Assembly: GCA_964016985.1 (NCBI GenBank)
Contig: OZ024830.1
Span: forward strand, 81,004,817 to 81,068,816
DNA from: Anodontia alba
Lineage: Eukaryota; Mollusca; Bivalvia; Lucinida; Lucinidae
Direction: 5' to 3'
Length of the DNA: 64,000 nt
In this document: piece by piece, positions 52,262 through 63,455 of the stretch
How positions within the stretch are numbered: position 1 is the first letter of the stretch
How the letters are laid out: each line of letters begins with the position of its first letter
Program-made: the position numbers and the translations under genes
Notes under the pieces: generated by a model
Database searches by the model: none
What the model saw: only the letters and a program-made list of their open reading frames with translations
Told to the model about the DNA's origin: nothing

Positions 52262-52470
52262 TTTCTTAAGTATTTGGACAGACAAACCTGCGCAAACATT
52301 GTAGACTCAGATCAGATACCAACTAATACGGCGTCTGATCTGGGTCTACACTGTTTGCACCTCATCTAGCAGTTTTTAGCACTGCTATTGGTAGTCAAAT
52401 GGACTTGTTAAAACGTCATTGACAAGTATAAAGGAAAATAAGGTGTTCGAATATTTTGGGCAAAAACAAT
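52262..52470 (+). mobile_element. Family-A MITE copy
   Basis: Hairpin arms TGTAGACTCAGATCAGATAC and GTCTGATCTGGGTCTACAC. The right end is GTTCGAATATTTTGGGC. Confidence 0.7.
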
Positions 52471-52485
52471 AGTCTGTAGATTCCT

Positions 52486-52488
<3 letters not shown>

Positions 52489-52551
<63 letters not shown>
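52489..52551. repeat. (GA)n microsatellite, long allele
   Basis: About 31 GA units. Same position in the unit as 12,791 (11 units) and 16,440 (about 21). Confidence 0.95.
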
Positions 52552-52554
<3 letters not shown>

Positions 52555-52815
52555 TGATTATTAATGTAAGAGGATGATGAATGAGAGATAGCAAGTTTTG
52601 TTTTGTTTTTTATTATTATTATTATTATCTTCTTTGATAGGTAGTGCAAGGTATACCAAATACTAATTGGGTCCATCTGATTGGAATGCTCTAGTTACAT
52701 CATCTTAGGTCCTCAGTGGAATTTAGTTGATTTTTAATTTAAAAATTTCCCACTTTCATGTGAAAGATTTATTAACATTGTGTATTTTATAGCACAGAAA
52801 ATGTTGTGATTTATT

Positions 52816-53024
52816 ATTATTTTTTTGTTTGTTTGTTTTTGGTTTGCTTGTTTTCTGATGTTTTTTTGTTGTTTTTTTGGTTTTTTTTTTTTTTGTTTTT
52901 TTGTTTTGTTGTTGTTTTTTTGTTTGTTTGTTTTGTTGTTTGTTTGTTTGTTTTTTTGTTTGTTTGTTTTTTTTTTTTTGTTATGCTTTTTTTTTGTTGT
53001 TGTTGTTGTTGTTGTTGTTGTTTT
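52816..53024. repeat. T/G low-complexity tract
   Basis: About 200 bases of TTTG, TTTTTG and TTG words. Long Phe/Val/Cys frames across it are artefacts. Confidence 0.9.
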
Positions 53025-53284
53025 AAGTTAGATTTCTCAAAGAAAAGGCAACTATCCTTCTATCCTTAGTGGAGATTCTAATGAGAAAAGCAGAGGTATG
53101 CAATTAAGTGGACCGTCTTGTTTACAGAGAGTGCCCAGGGGAGCTAATTGACTGTTATTTCCCATTGTTCGGGTGTTTAGACGTATTATCATTCGGTAAA
53201 ACAGAGAAAACCAGAAAAGCAGTTCTGATTTTCAGCCACAGAGAATCTATTAGTCCGTACCGCAAATAGGACTGCTAAGCTACG

Positions 53285-53440
53285 TGTTTATCATAATTAT
53301 TCGGGACAGAGGTCCGTAAAATATGTAGGTCCAGATTAGACGCCGCAGATCAACTGGTAGAACCGTGGATTTATCCAAGTTTTAGGATAAGTATGGCAAG
53401 GAATTGATGTGTCTGAATGTTTAGAGTTAAATAGGATAAC
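53285..53440 (+). repeat. Family-A MITE, degraded
   Basis: GTTTATCATAATTATTCGGG to GTCTGAATGTTTAGAG. The right hairpin arm is missing. Confidence 0.55.
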
Positions 53441-53480
53441 AAATTAAACACGAGCCTGATGTAATTAAATGTGATGATAG

Positions 53481-53572
53481 ACGTCCGCGGAAAGCAAGCA
53501 CTCTCTTCCCGCAATACGTGTAACACACGTCCGCGGAAAGCAAGCACTCTCTTCCCGCAATACGTGTAACAC
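53481..53572 (+). repeat. Perfect 46-bp tandem duplication
   Basis: Two identical 46-base units beginning ACGTCCGCGGAAAGCAAGCA (53,481-53,526 and 53,527-53,572). Being identical, the duplication is recent. Confidence 0.95.
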
Positions 53573-53624
53573 ACGTCATCTTTCCATTTCGTATTAATAC
53601 TGTCAAGTAGCAAATCACACAGTG

Positions 53625-54130
53625 ATGAGCTTTTGTATATTCGGACAGACAGACCTGAGCAAACTGTACAGGTCCAGATCATACGACACAGATCGCGACC
53701 TTTGTTCAAGATCTACACTGTTTCCCATTCTATTACTACTACAGTCAACCCTCATAATACCGACACTCAAAACAACGACAAAATTCGTTATACTGACAAT
53801 TTGACTAGCACGGAAACCCTCTCTCAAAAGGTGACAGTTAATCAGAAATGATGCATGCAGGAACATTAATATTCAATATTTCAAGCAACATATGTTTTGG
53901 ATATTTGTTAGAATCGCCTCATCGAGGCGATTCTAACAAATATCCAAAACATGTGGTTTATAAAGAAATTAAATTAAATATGGCATTTGTTGCATATCAT
54001 TATACTCATTGAGAATTCTTTACAACAGCAAATTCATTTTAATGGCAATATCTTTGGGAACAAATGCTATCGTTGTAACGAGGGTTCACTGTATTTTTAG
54101 ACACATCAAACTGCTAAATGGACTTTATAG
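53625..54130 (+). repeat. Family-A MITE interrupted by family E copy 2
   Basis: TATTCGGACAGACAGACCTG at left, hairpin left arm TACAGGTCCAGATCATACGA, and after the insertion TTTTTAGACACATCAAACTG. Confidence 0.65.
53742..54091 (+). mobile_element. Family E pogo-like MITE, copy 2 (complete)
   Basis: TA flanks at 53,740-53,741 and 54,092-54,093. Left end CAGTCAACCCTCATAATACC, right end inverted CAGTGAACCCTCGTTACAAC. The central hairpin at about 53,888-53,953 includes TTAGAATCGCCTC and ATCGAGGCGATTCTAA. Confidence 0.88.
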
Positions 54131-54831
54131 TCTTTGCATTTTTGTATGGTTGTTAACCCAATTATGGTTGATAGCTTTGCTTCCCTCTTTAATTGCACGA
54201 CGGTGGGTCGGTCCTAAAACTAAATGACAGCCCCCTCCTCAATCTGTTTCAGATAGTCGGTGCCTGGCTATCAATGTCTGTGGTCGGGCTCATCATGGCC
54301 CTGTTTGTGGTTTTCTTCTGTTCTGGCTTCAGATCGAAATTGAGCTCTTTACTTTGTTTCATCATGGTGTTTTTGATTATATATGTTTCACTGTGATATT
54401 TCACAGATGAGGTAGGGAACCCCGTCGATATTTGGTATGTAGCTTTATCTAGTGGACCTCTACCAAATTTGTAAACAGGGGTCACTTGTTTTACGTATTC
54501 ATACAAGGAAAAGCTATAAAATTATTCTTGTATGAAACTAGAAGGCCCAGGCTTTAGATATTTGGTATGTATCTTCATCTAGTAAAATTTTATCAAGATT
54601 ATTCAAATTACAGCCCTGGGGTCAAACACTGCTCCCTTCCAGGGGTCACTTGTAATCTCATCTCAGCTATTGTGATCGGTCACCATACGTTTTCGTTGTC
54701 CATTCTTTCGTCTAATCACACTTTCTTTATTGCATGGATTTTGACCAAACTCGGATGGAATAATCCTGGTATGGTCTTCTTTGCAATTTGTTCAAAGATC
54801 GGATAAAAATAAGACACTGATTGCCTTATAC

Positions 54832-55150
54832 GACATAGCTGCTCCATTTTATACGACCATTATGTCACTCTTGAACATAGAATTTATAAAAATAAAATCC
54901 TACGGCAATCTACTCGTGTGAAACTGCAATATTAAGTATGCAAATCTGTTAGAGCGATATAGGACCACCACAGTCCTCTTGTTTCATAGTTGCTCTAAGG
55001 TTTTTTCTCGCATCCATTGTGGGAAATGCCAGAATTATATTTTCAGTATATATGTATTCATATATAAGTCGCAGAACAGAATATTTTACTTAAAGCAAAT
55101 ATATAACTTTTAGATGCGACATTTGTTTCAGTAGAATTTATAAAAATGCT
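54832..55150. other. No gene seen
   Basis: AT-rich non-coding DNA between the repeat unit and the TA arrays. Confidence 0.5.
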
Positions 55151-55160
55151 TAGACAAGAA

Positions 55161-55359
<199 letters not shown>

Positions 55360-55561
55360 TTTACATGTGATATATGTTTCAACTATATATATGTACTTAC
55401 ATAAAAATTGGTTAGTTATCTTTAATATCAAAATTAAACGACCAAATTCACTTTATATTTGTAAAACAAGGGTGGCGGGGAAACGTTTCCGTAATATATA
55501 TATATATATATATATTAGTAATAACACATCACACAGTTGATTAGGATTGGTATGACAGACG

Positions 55562-56330
<769 letters not shown>

Positions 56331-56960
56331 AGATCGGAATGAACTATAGCTTCCAATATTCCGATGCACCCATTCCTTCACACATTTGAAGAAGGATTGG
56401 TACATTTTTAAGTTCGAAAATTCTGCCAAAATTGTTTTGCTCCCTTTTGGAAAGGGGTCTGCTCTGAAATGAAAAAATTTTCTCCCAATGGAAGAAAATT
56501 CATTCCTTATTGTGGTTGGGTGGTGCGAAGGTGTCATGTATCTTTTGTCACCCGGGGCGTCCAGCTGATATTGGCTGATAGTTGGGCAAGGCCTGCTATC
56601 CTTGTAGCAGGTAAGGGTAGGGAGGTGATGTTTTTATTTCTTCTGTTTCTTCACTTTCATTCCTGTTTCTCTTTCTTCCCTGTCCCTCCCTTTCATCTCT
56701 TCTGCTATCTCTTCTGTCTATTTTCTCCCTTTCTCTGGGAGACGACACAAAATGACACACAAGGGTTGACGTGTCATTAAACCCCAACTCAATCAAAAAC
56801 CTTATTGAGAAGATCCCTTTTAAAAACTCTGAAAGGAAAGAATTTTCTACCAATGGGAGCAAATCCATTCCTTATAGAGCAGATCCCTTTCAGAAAGGGT
56901 CAAAATAATGGAGTGGAGGAATCTATCAAGTGTGTCCATTCTTTTTAAAAGATTTCGTCT
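56331..56960. repeat. Diverged inverted repeat H, interrupted by repeat F
   Basis: CTGCTCTGAAATGAAAAAAT with CTCCCAATGGAAGAAAATTC at 56,459-56,503 relates to CTGAAAGGAAAGAATTTTCT with ACCAATGGGAGCAAATCC at 56,830-56,871. A similar stretch lies at 60,640-60,715. A low-identity MITE-like family. Confidence 0.45.
56512..56806 (-). repeat. Dispersed repeat F, copy 2
   Basis: Reverse complement of 19,806-20,086: GGTGGTGCGAAGGTGTCATG, GATATTGGCTGATAGTTGGG and TTTCTCTGGGAGACGACACA to TCATTAAACCCCAACTCAAT. Confidence 0.7.
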
Positions 56961-57227
56961 CCAAAACATATGAAGTGATCATCAGTTTAAGATAAATTTT
57001 GGTAGAAATGTTGCTTTCGTAGAGGGGATTGAATTTTGCGAATTTTATAGCGATCAGAATTTTAAATTGGTTCTCATGGCACCCGAAAGGTACTTTGGAC
57101 TTAAAAATGGGAAATACTGAAGTTCATTCAAACAATTTTGTTTTTCTCAGAAAGCGCTCCATTGATTCTATGTTGATCATCCTTGGGACAAGAGCTTTCA
57201 ATATTGCGACAATTATCCTGAACCGAC

Positions 57228-58310
57228 ATCCAAGATAGTTACCATGACCATGTATGATGAAACCTTTGAACAAGTTCTTCTTCAAAATGTCATTTGAGCT
57301 CAAACTACATATGGGACAGTCTTGAGACAAGATCTTTTTAGTTTGTTTAGTAGGAACTGGTATCCCAGACGGCGCTATGACCATAAATGGTGTAAAACCT
57401 TAATCAACTTCTCTTAATAGCAAGGCCAGTTGAACTCAGCTGCATATGTAACATCTTTGGACACAAGCTGTTTCAAGTTTGAGACAACTATTTGAAACCG
57501 TCATCCAAGGTAACCGCCATAACCATATATGGAACACCCTTTAAACGACATATTCTCCATATGTGCAATGACAATTGAACTCAGGTTGTACATGGAGCAT
57601 TCTTTGGGCCAGCTCATCCAAACTAGTGAAAATATTGAAAACCGCCGTCCAAGAAGGTCATCATGAACATATATACGCTTTAACTCTTTGCATGCTGGGT
57701 AATTTTTGCATGCTTTTTTGTCGTCTGTTTTGTTTTTGTATTTATTTTTATTTCATTATTTTTTTAATTAACTTTTTTAAAAAAAATCTTTCAGGAATGC
57801 CATCAGAGTGTCAAACAGTTTGGATCCAGATCAGGCCCGACGTTTTGTCGGGCCTGATCTGGGTCCAAACTGTTTGCAAAGGTTATCAGCAGACGACAAA
57901 AGTCGCCACTAGCGGGGAAAGAGTTAAATGGATAGCCCTTTCAAATTGTATATGTAGCGTCTTTGAGACAAGATTATTCAAGTCCGAGAAAATTCTTGGG
58001 AAGCGGCATCTAAAGGTCACCATGGTTAAATATGGTAAAACTTTTAAACAATTTTTTTCTTCAAAATTGCTTAGCCTATTAAGCCTCCGATGAGCTCAAA
58101 TTTAGACAAGAACCCTCAAGTTTGCAAAGAAAATATATGAGACTGGCATCCAAAATGGCCGACATGACCATATATGGTTAAAACTATCAAATTTCTCCTC
58201 AACTGCACATTCAAAGTGAGCTCAAATTGCAGTTGGGTGATCCTTAGGATAAATTCTTTTAATTAGTGAAAAAATGGTAGGAAGCTGCAGCCAAGATGGC
58301 CATCAGGGCT
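57228..58310 (+). repeat. Tandem satellite, ~140 bp period, interrupted by MITE B2
   Basis: The diagnostic word CATCCAAGATGGCCACCATG followed by ACCATATATGG, with variants, occurs at 57,228, 57,365, 57,500, 57,647, 58,006, 58,149 and 58,290. Intervals are 133-147, apart from the one holding the 240-bp MITE. Units also share CATTTGAGCTCAAA and TTTGAGACAAGAT. Confidence 0.7.
57684..57923. mobile_element. Family B MITE, copy 2 (complete, TTAA duplication)
   Basis: TTAA at 57,680-57,683 and 57,924-57,927. Ends CTCTTTGCATGCTGGGTAAT and, inverted, CTCTTTCCCCGC. The core hairpin has AAACAGTTTGGATCCAGATC on the left and GATCTGGGTCCAAACTGTTT on the right. Confidence 0.88.
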
Positions 58311-58366
58311 ATGTATGCTAAAAACCCTTTAATTATTTTCTTCCCAAAAATAGCAATGCCATAAAT

Positions 58367-58672
58367 CAGTCAACCCTAATTATACCGACACTCGATACAA
58401 CGACAAACTTATATTGACAATTTGAATGTCACGAAACCTTTGCTCAAGAGGCGACAGTTTATGCAAGAATATTGCATTAAAACTAGAATTGCATCAGTGA
58501 GGTGATTCTAACAAATATCCAAAACATTATGTTCTATGAGAAAATAGGAATAAAACAAGGCCTTTCTTTCTTACGTATCATTCTGTCCATTAAGGATTCT
58601 GTACAACAGCAAATTCATTTTAATGGCAACATCTTTGGAAACAAATGCTGTCGTTGTAACGGGGGTTCATTG
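58367..58672 (+). mobile_element. Family E pogo-like MITE, copy 3
   Basis: CAGTCAACCCTAATTATACC at left and, inverted, CAATGAACCCCCGTTACAAC at right, then TA. The left arm of the core hairpin is decayed (AGAATTGCATCAGTGAGGTG), so the palindrome is broken in this copy. Confidence 0.8.
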
Positions 58673-58871
58673 TATACACAAATTGAAAATAAAACACCTT
58701 TGAGACAAGATCATTCAAGTTTGCCAGAATTCTTGGCCATCGTGACATTTTTTTCTCCTTAAATGCATATTTTTTAATGAACTCAAATTTCTTTTTGGAG
58801 AATCCTTGGGATAAACTCCTACAAATTTGTAAAAAGAAAAAAAATATTTGAAAAGCATCCAACGGACAACA

Positions 58872-59119
58872 ACATTACGGAAACACGCCTATTCAAATAT
58901 TTTGAAAACTTCTGCACCAAAAACTGAAAGTTTTCAGATATAAATTCCGATATTTTTCATATAGCTGCTCAAAACATGGATTGTAGGTACTCGTTAGAAC
59001 CGGTTCTAACGAGTATCCACAATCTATGTTTTAGAGCGGAAATAAGAAAAAAAAACATATATACCCCTCTTAATCCCCAGTTTTACAATATAAATCATAT
59101 AGGCGTGTTTCAGTGATGA
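58872..59119. mobile_element. Family D MITE, copy 5, core shortened
   Basis: CATTACGGAAACACGCC at left and, inverted, CATCACTGAAACACGCC at right. The hairpin tip reads GTTAGAACCGGTTCTAAC: the GCCTC/GAGGC innermost part is cleanly missing. Confidence 0.8.
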
Positions 59120-59121
59120 CC

Positions 59122-59550
59122 ATTCGAGAATGCAAAAGCTGATTTGAGTCTTCGTTAGGTGGTAATCTAAAAGACTCAGAAATCGCCTCACTGCGCACAT
59201 AAATGTACAAGTGAATTAATTAGGTCAAACACGGTACGTGCAAGTATTGCAAGTGGGTTTCTTTCAAACACCATGGTCACTGCTTTTATTTCTAACAGAG
59301 AACTACTGGAGAAAATCAGTTCCAGAAATATCAAATTCAATAAACTCCAGCTAATGACCACATTTTACTATTAAGTCATGCTGGTCAAACAATTATGGGA
59401 AGGACCTGGTGCGATTCGGACATTTAATGTCCGTTGCGGCCACTTTTGATCATTTGGACAAATTGGCGGTAGTTTAAAAGTCGTTAAGATTTTAAGATCT
59501 TGTCTCTGCGGAAACATTAAATAAATATCTGCTGCATTTAGTCGAGTTTA
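59122..59550. other. No gene seen
   Basis: Contains a core-3-like remnant (GATTTGAGTCTTCGTTAGG) near 59,150. Otherwise featureless. Confidence 0.45.
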
Positions 59551-59551
59551 A

Positions 59552-59751
59552 CCTTTTACCACTCTCTGTGCAGATTCCGCAGACGACAGATTGTTTTTAT
59601 TTTTCTTATTTTTCTCAGAAAATAGGCTTTGACATTTCATGTAAATTGTCTCCTCAGGAAATAATTTGCATGTCAAAACCTATTTTCTGGAAAACAAAGA
59701 GAACTATTTCAAAATGTCGTCTGCTGATAATTTTACCCAGCATGCTAAGCG
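59552..59751. mobile_element. Family B-related MITE, different interior
   Basis: TTAA on both sides (59,548-59,551 and 59,752-59,755). The right end inverted reads CGCTTAGCATGCTGGGTAAA, as in family B. The interior hairpin is unrelated: arms AGAAAATAGGCTTTGACAT and ATGTCAAAACCTATTTTCT. Confidence 0.75.
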
Positions 59752-59998
59752 TTAAGATCTCATAATGCACGCTGAAATGAAGCATTTAAATTAATCTTTA
59801 GTGCACTGAATTTAAACTATAGCAGCCGACACTTGATCCTGAAAATTGGGCTTGTCATTTGATGTGGCGGAAGTGGAAGTTTTGTGGGTTTTACGGTTCT
59901 TTCAGCTGTTTCTCAGTTATATCGGGACTCCGTCGAGCATTTTTTTCATATTTTTTTTTTACAGTTTACATTCATGAACTTTTATGTACATAATTATA

Positions 59999-60336
59999 CA
60001 GTCGAACCGCAATAGCTCGAACACCGATGGTTCGTTTACCATGGCTGATTCGAACTTGTTTTTTGAGTCCCTACGAAATACTTCCGATAGCTCCAGAAAA
60101 CAAATATTTAAGGAAATTTTCTTATGTATGTACTCATTAGAATCGCCTCATCGAGGCGATTCTAATGAGTACTCTCAACATATCATTATTGGCTAGAAAA
60201 TCGAAAAGACTTCACTAACTTATCGACACTTGCTTCCTGATCTGGCACCATGATTAACCCTCAGTGGTTCGAACTACCCATATCTCGAACAATTTTCCAT
60301 GACCCCTAAGATGTTCAAGGCATTGAAGATCGACTG
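59999..60336 (+). mobile_element. Family C pogo-like MITE, copy 2
   Basis: Left flank TA, left end CAGTCGAACCGCAATAGCTC, right end inverted CAGTCGATCTTCAATGCC. The central hairpin at about 60,125-60,182 includes GTACTCATTAGAATCGCCTC and its complement. Confidence 0.85.
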
Positions 60337-60372
60337 ATGATCCGCTATACGTCCGCGAACTGCCCTAATTAA

Positions 60373-60575
60373 CCTTTGTCATGCTAGATAAATTAAGATG
60401 CGACGCCCACTTCTAGTTTTCAGCCAATCAGATTACTTGATCCAGGTTGTTGATACAAATTCAAATACTGAATGGCAAACAGTGCAGATCCAGATCAGTT
60501 GGATTCAGAAGCCAACTGATCTGGATCTACACTGTTTGCTAAGGCAGGACATATCCGGTTTCAGCAGACCAAGGG
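60373..60575. mobile_element. Family I MITE (TTAA), with core-1-type hairpin
   Basis: TTAA at 60,369-60,372 and 60,576-60,579. Ends CCTTTGTCATGC and, inverted, CCCTTGGTCTGC. The core at about 60,476-60,542 has GCAAACAGTGCAGATCCAGA on the left and TCTGGATCTACACTGTTTGC on the right. Confidence 0.8.
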
Positions 60576-60579
60576 TTAA

Positions 60580-61018
60580 GGGGAATGGTAACACTTTCAG
60601 AGAAGGTAACTTTGTCAAAATTGTTTTGCTTCACTCCTGAAAACGGTTCAGTTCTACGAAAAAAGAATTTGCTCCCATTGGAAGCAAAAATTCTTTCCGT
60701 GTAGCATGGACTCCTTTACAGAAAATGGAGTTCTGTTTATGTATACGCTAGAGGGCATAAGCACTAAGCAGTGTTGCAAACTTCAGAACTGCTTTTGAAG
60801 AGTCTCAATAAAACCGAGACTCCCATTTTCTAATCCGTAGTGTGTTCTTTGTTTCCAAAGCAATCCTTTTGACGTTAATTGAATGTTTGACTTTTGTCAT
60901 TTGATATATTATATGTTTACCATGGCCCTTACATGAATGTCACGGGAGCAAACTGATATTTTTTGTTACTTGCATAATCTTGACCAAGTTATTTGGGTCG
61001 CAACGTGAGAAAGAATAC
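60580..61018. other. No gene seen; repeat H fragment
   Basis: 60,640-60,715 carries AATTTGCTCCCATTGGAAGC, a match to repeat H at 56.3-56.9 kb. 60,795-60,860 (GAGTCTCAATAAAACCGAGA) resembles 10,240 and 35,590 of the large unit, so a small piece of that unit is present. Confidence 0.45.
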
Positions 61019-61019
61019 C

Positions 61020-61200
61020 TTCTGAAATGTGAGACCGACAAAGACTCAAATCAGACAGCGCATCCGCCTGATTAGAGTCTTCGTTGTCCGCATGAAGAAA
61101 CTTTGCATATTCGGCTATCCAAATTGCACCCAGTGATGATTCTGATCAGACTGTGCAAATGCACAGGCTGATCTGTATCTTCGCTTGGTGCACATGTCCG
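61020..61200. repeat. Two adjacent core-3 palindromic elements
   Basis: 61,027-61,092: AAGACTCAAATCAGACAGCG and CGCCTGATTAGAGTCTTCG, then TTGTCCGC. 61,130-61,200: GATTCTGATCAGACTGTGCA and TGCACAGGCTGATCTGTATC. Confidence 0.6.
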
Positions 61201-61206
61201 AAGATA

Positions 61207-61544
61207 AGTCGACTCTCGTTATCTCAAAGTTCCAAGGGACTCATTAAGATACATCGAGAAAGCCGTACCACGACATATCAGATTTGCAGAATTATGGAAA
61301 AAATAAATCGAACAGCCACAGTTCACAAAAGAATATGTACCTCGTAATTTGACTCCTGAAGTTAGAGGAATATTGAAAATATTGTGGAAAAGAGAAGGAA
61401 GTGCTCCTTAGGAGCAATTTCTCCTCTTTTCCAACATATATTGATACCTGTTGTTAGATTCACATGTTTAAACATGGACCAGATTTTCACTTCGAGACAA
61501 TCGGTTATTCGAGTTAAGCGAAGTCGAGATAACGTGAGTCGACT
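61207..61544. mobile_element. Family G pogo-like MITE, copy 2
   Basis: AGTCGACTCTCGTTATCTC at left (first C lost) and GAGATAACGTGAGTCGACTG at right, then TA. The central hairpin GTGCTCCTTAGGAGCA is preserved, but its outer arms have diverged. Confidence 0.8.
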
Positions 61545-61546
61545 GT

Positions 61547-63041
61547 ACCCTTTCTGAGGTCGCTACTTATTTGCACAGCCATTACCGCACAATGGTAATA
61601 CATGCGTTTTAATGTCACTAGAATTCACTCATAAGAAATTTATTATTCCAGTTTCAAAGGTGGACCAAGGAACCTAAGACAACTAAAACATAACACTATG
61701 ACCTTTTGCAGTGAATTATTACTACTCTTTAAAGGTTCCACATTCCTCAAAAATAGACAATCTGTTATCCAAGAAAGTTTTAATAAATTGATATATAGTA
61801 TACTGAGAAGCTAATTTAAGTATACAGGTACTATTTTTTTTAAATGACACCGAATTACATATGCGCATAAATCATTGATATCATAGTTAAGAGCAACCAT
61901 TTACGCATAATTTGCAATAATTTCCAGGTAATTCTATCAAAGAGCAAGGAAATGACATTCACGGAAACGAATAAGGGATCTAAATCAACATTTTCATATG
62001 AGTAGCTTCCCTTTAAAAGTGCATTTTGGATAAAATGAAATTTACATTTATGCATTTGTATTGCATTCAGTCGATAGAAGGATAAAACTGCTGTAAGGAC
62101 ATGTTTCAACTTAAAATGCATAACTCAGTACACTGTCAAATTTCTATACCAAGGACTTGACGTTTTTGACATTTTCGTTCCTCTTCTGACGGAACGCACT
62201 GAATTTCTATGGAACATTAATCGACATTGTTCAGTTAAATAAACGGTTTTGTGGGATTTCATCTATATGTGGTACAAGGAGGCTAAGCCATACAACACTT
62301 TTTCGAAAAATTCAAGTGAAAACGACCAACGCCACTTTAGATATTATAGACTCTTTAAATTCCCTGTATGTTCATTCAAAGGGAGATAATTTGAGGCGGA
62401 AAGAAATTCAAATTCAGCTTGTCATTTGATGGTAATTTCGAAATAAATAACGTTATGGTTTTACTCACAGACATTTGTGCAAGACATTTATGAACAGTAA
62501 AATGACATTTGTTATATATAAAGCGAGTTATGACTGGAAATGCTGTTTTTTAATTAAGGACTCATAACTCCATAATTTATGATTGCGAAAGAATTACCTT
62601 TGTGATTTTTAAAGACAAACGTTTGACAAAAATGACCATGAAAACATTTAAACAAAACAAATACAACACGAGCCGGTACTCAAAACTCGAAATGTATACT
62701 TTTTATTGCCTTTGAGTATATAAATACGATCATAAAATGTGGCACCTGGCAGCCTGTAAAATTTCAGTTAGTCACTCGTTCTTGAACTGGATCAAAAATG
62801 AAATGATTTTTTATCGTATCTCTGAATTAATGTTGTTAACATTTATGATCTTATTAATACCACATATCAAATCATATCAAATTTTTAAACCTTTCTTGGA
62901 TAAAAGAAAATGTCTATTATTTGAGGAATATGGGGTCTTTAATCTAGGATAACCAAAGCCAGCGTGGCTCTATAAGCTACAGATTACCATTGTTTTTTGT
63001 TATATATTTTATACATTTTTGCAGATGTTCTACACCCACAA

Positions 63042-63074
<33 letters not shown>

Positions 63075-63177
63075 TTGAGTTCAAATGGTAATACTTTGTT
63101 CTTGCCTGACCGCAGTCCCTCTAACATTGATAAAACAAGAAACAGAACTGTAGGTTATGTGCCATGTACTCGGCTCA
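61547..63177. other. No gene seen
   Basis: 1.6 kb of AT-rich DNA with a T run at 63,046-63,076. Short open frames only; none resembles a protein family. Confidence 0.5.
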
Positions 63178-63453
63178 TTACGAAAACATGCCTATTCAAA
63201 TATACTGAAACTTTTACCACCTAAAGATGAAAATTTTCAGATAAAAAATTCTGATATTTTTCATATTTCTACTCAAAACATAAATTGTGGGTACTCGTTA
63301 GAACCGCCTCGACGAGGCGGTTCTAACGAGCACCCGCAATCTATGTTTAGAGCAGAAATAAGAAAAATAATATATACCCCTGTAAACCCCAGTTTTACTA
63401 TATAAAAGTAGGGTTTCAGGGGATCAAAATTATATAGGCATGTTTTCGTGATG
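63178..63453. mobile_element. Family D MITE, copy 6
   Basis: CATTACGAAAACATGCC at left and, inverted, CATCACGAAAACATGCC at right. The hairpin at 63,277-63,347 contains GTACTCGTTAGAACCGCCTC and GAGGCGGTTCTAACGAG. Confidence 0.88.
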
Positions 63454-63455
63454 TC

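Larger units (their letters stand above)
49843..54830 (+). repeat. Large non-coding repeat unit, + copy 2, right part
   Basis: Continues the unit that broke off at 35,692. 49,843-53,420 matches 10,345-13,290; 50,540-54,830 matches the reverse of 14,090-18,965. It contains insertions G1 (50,199-50,518), D4 (50,807-51,085) and E2 (53,742-54,091), which are absent at the paralogous positions. Confidence 0.75.
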
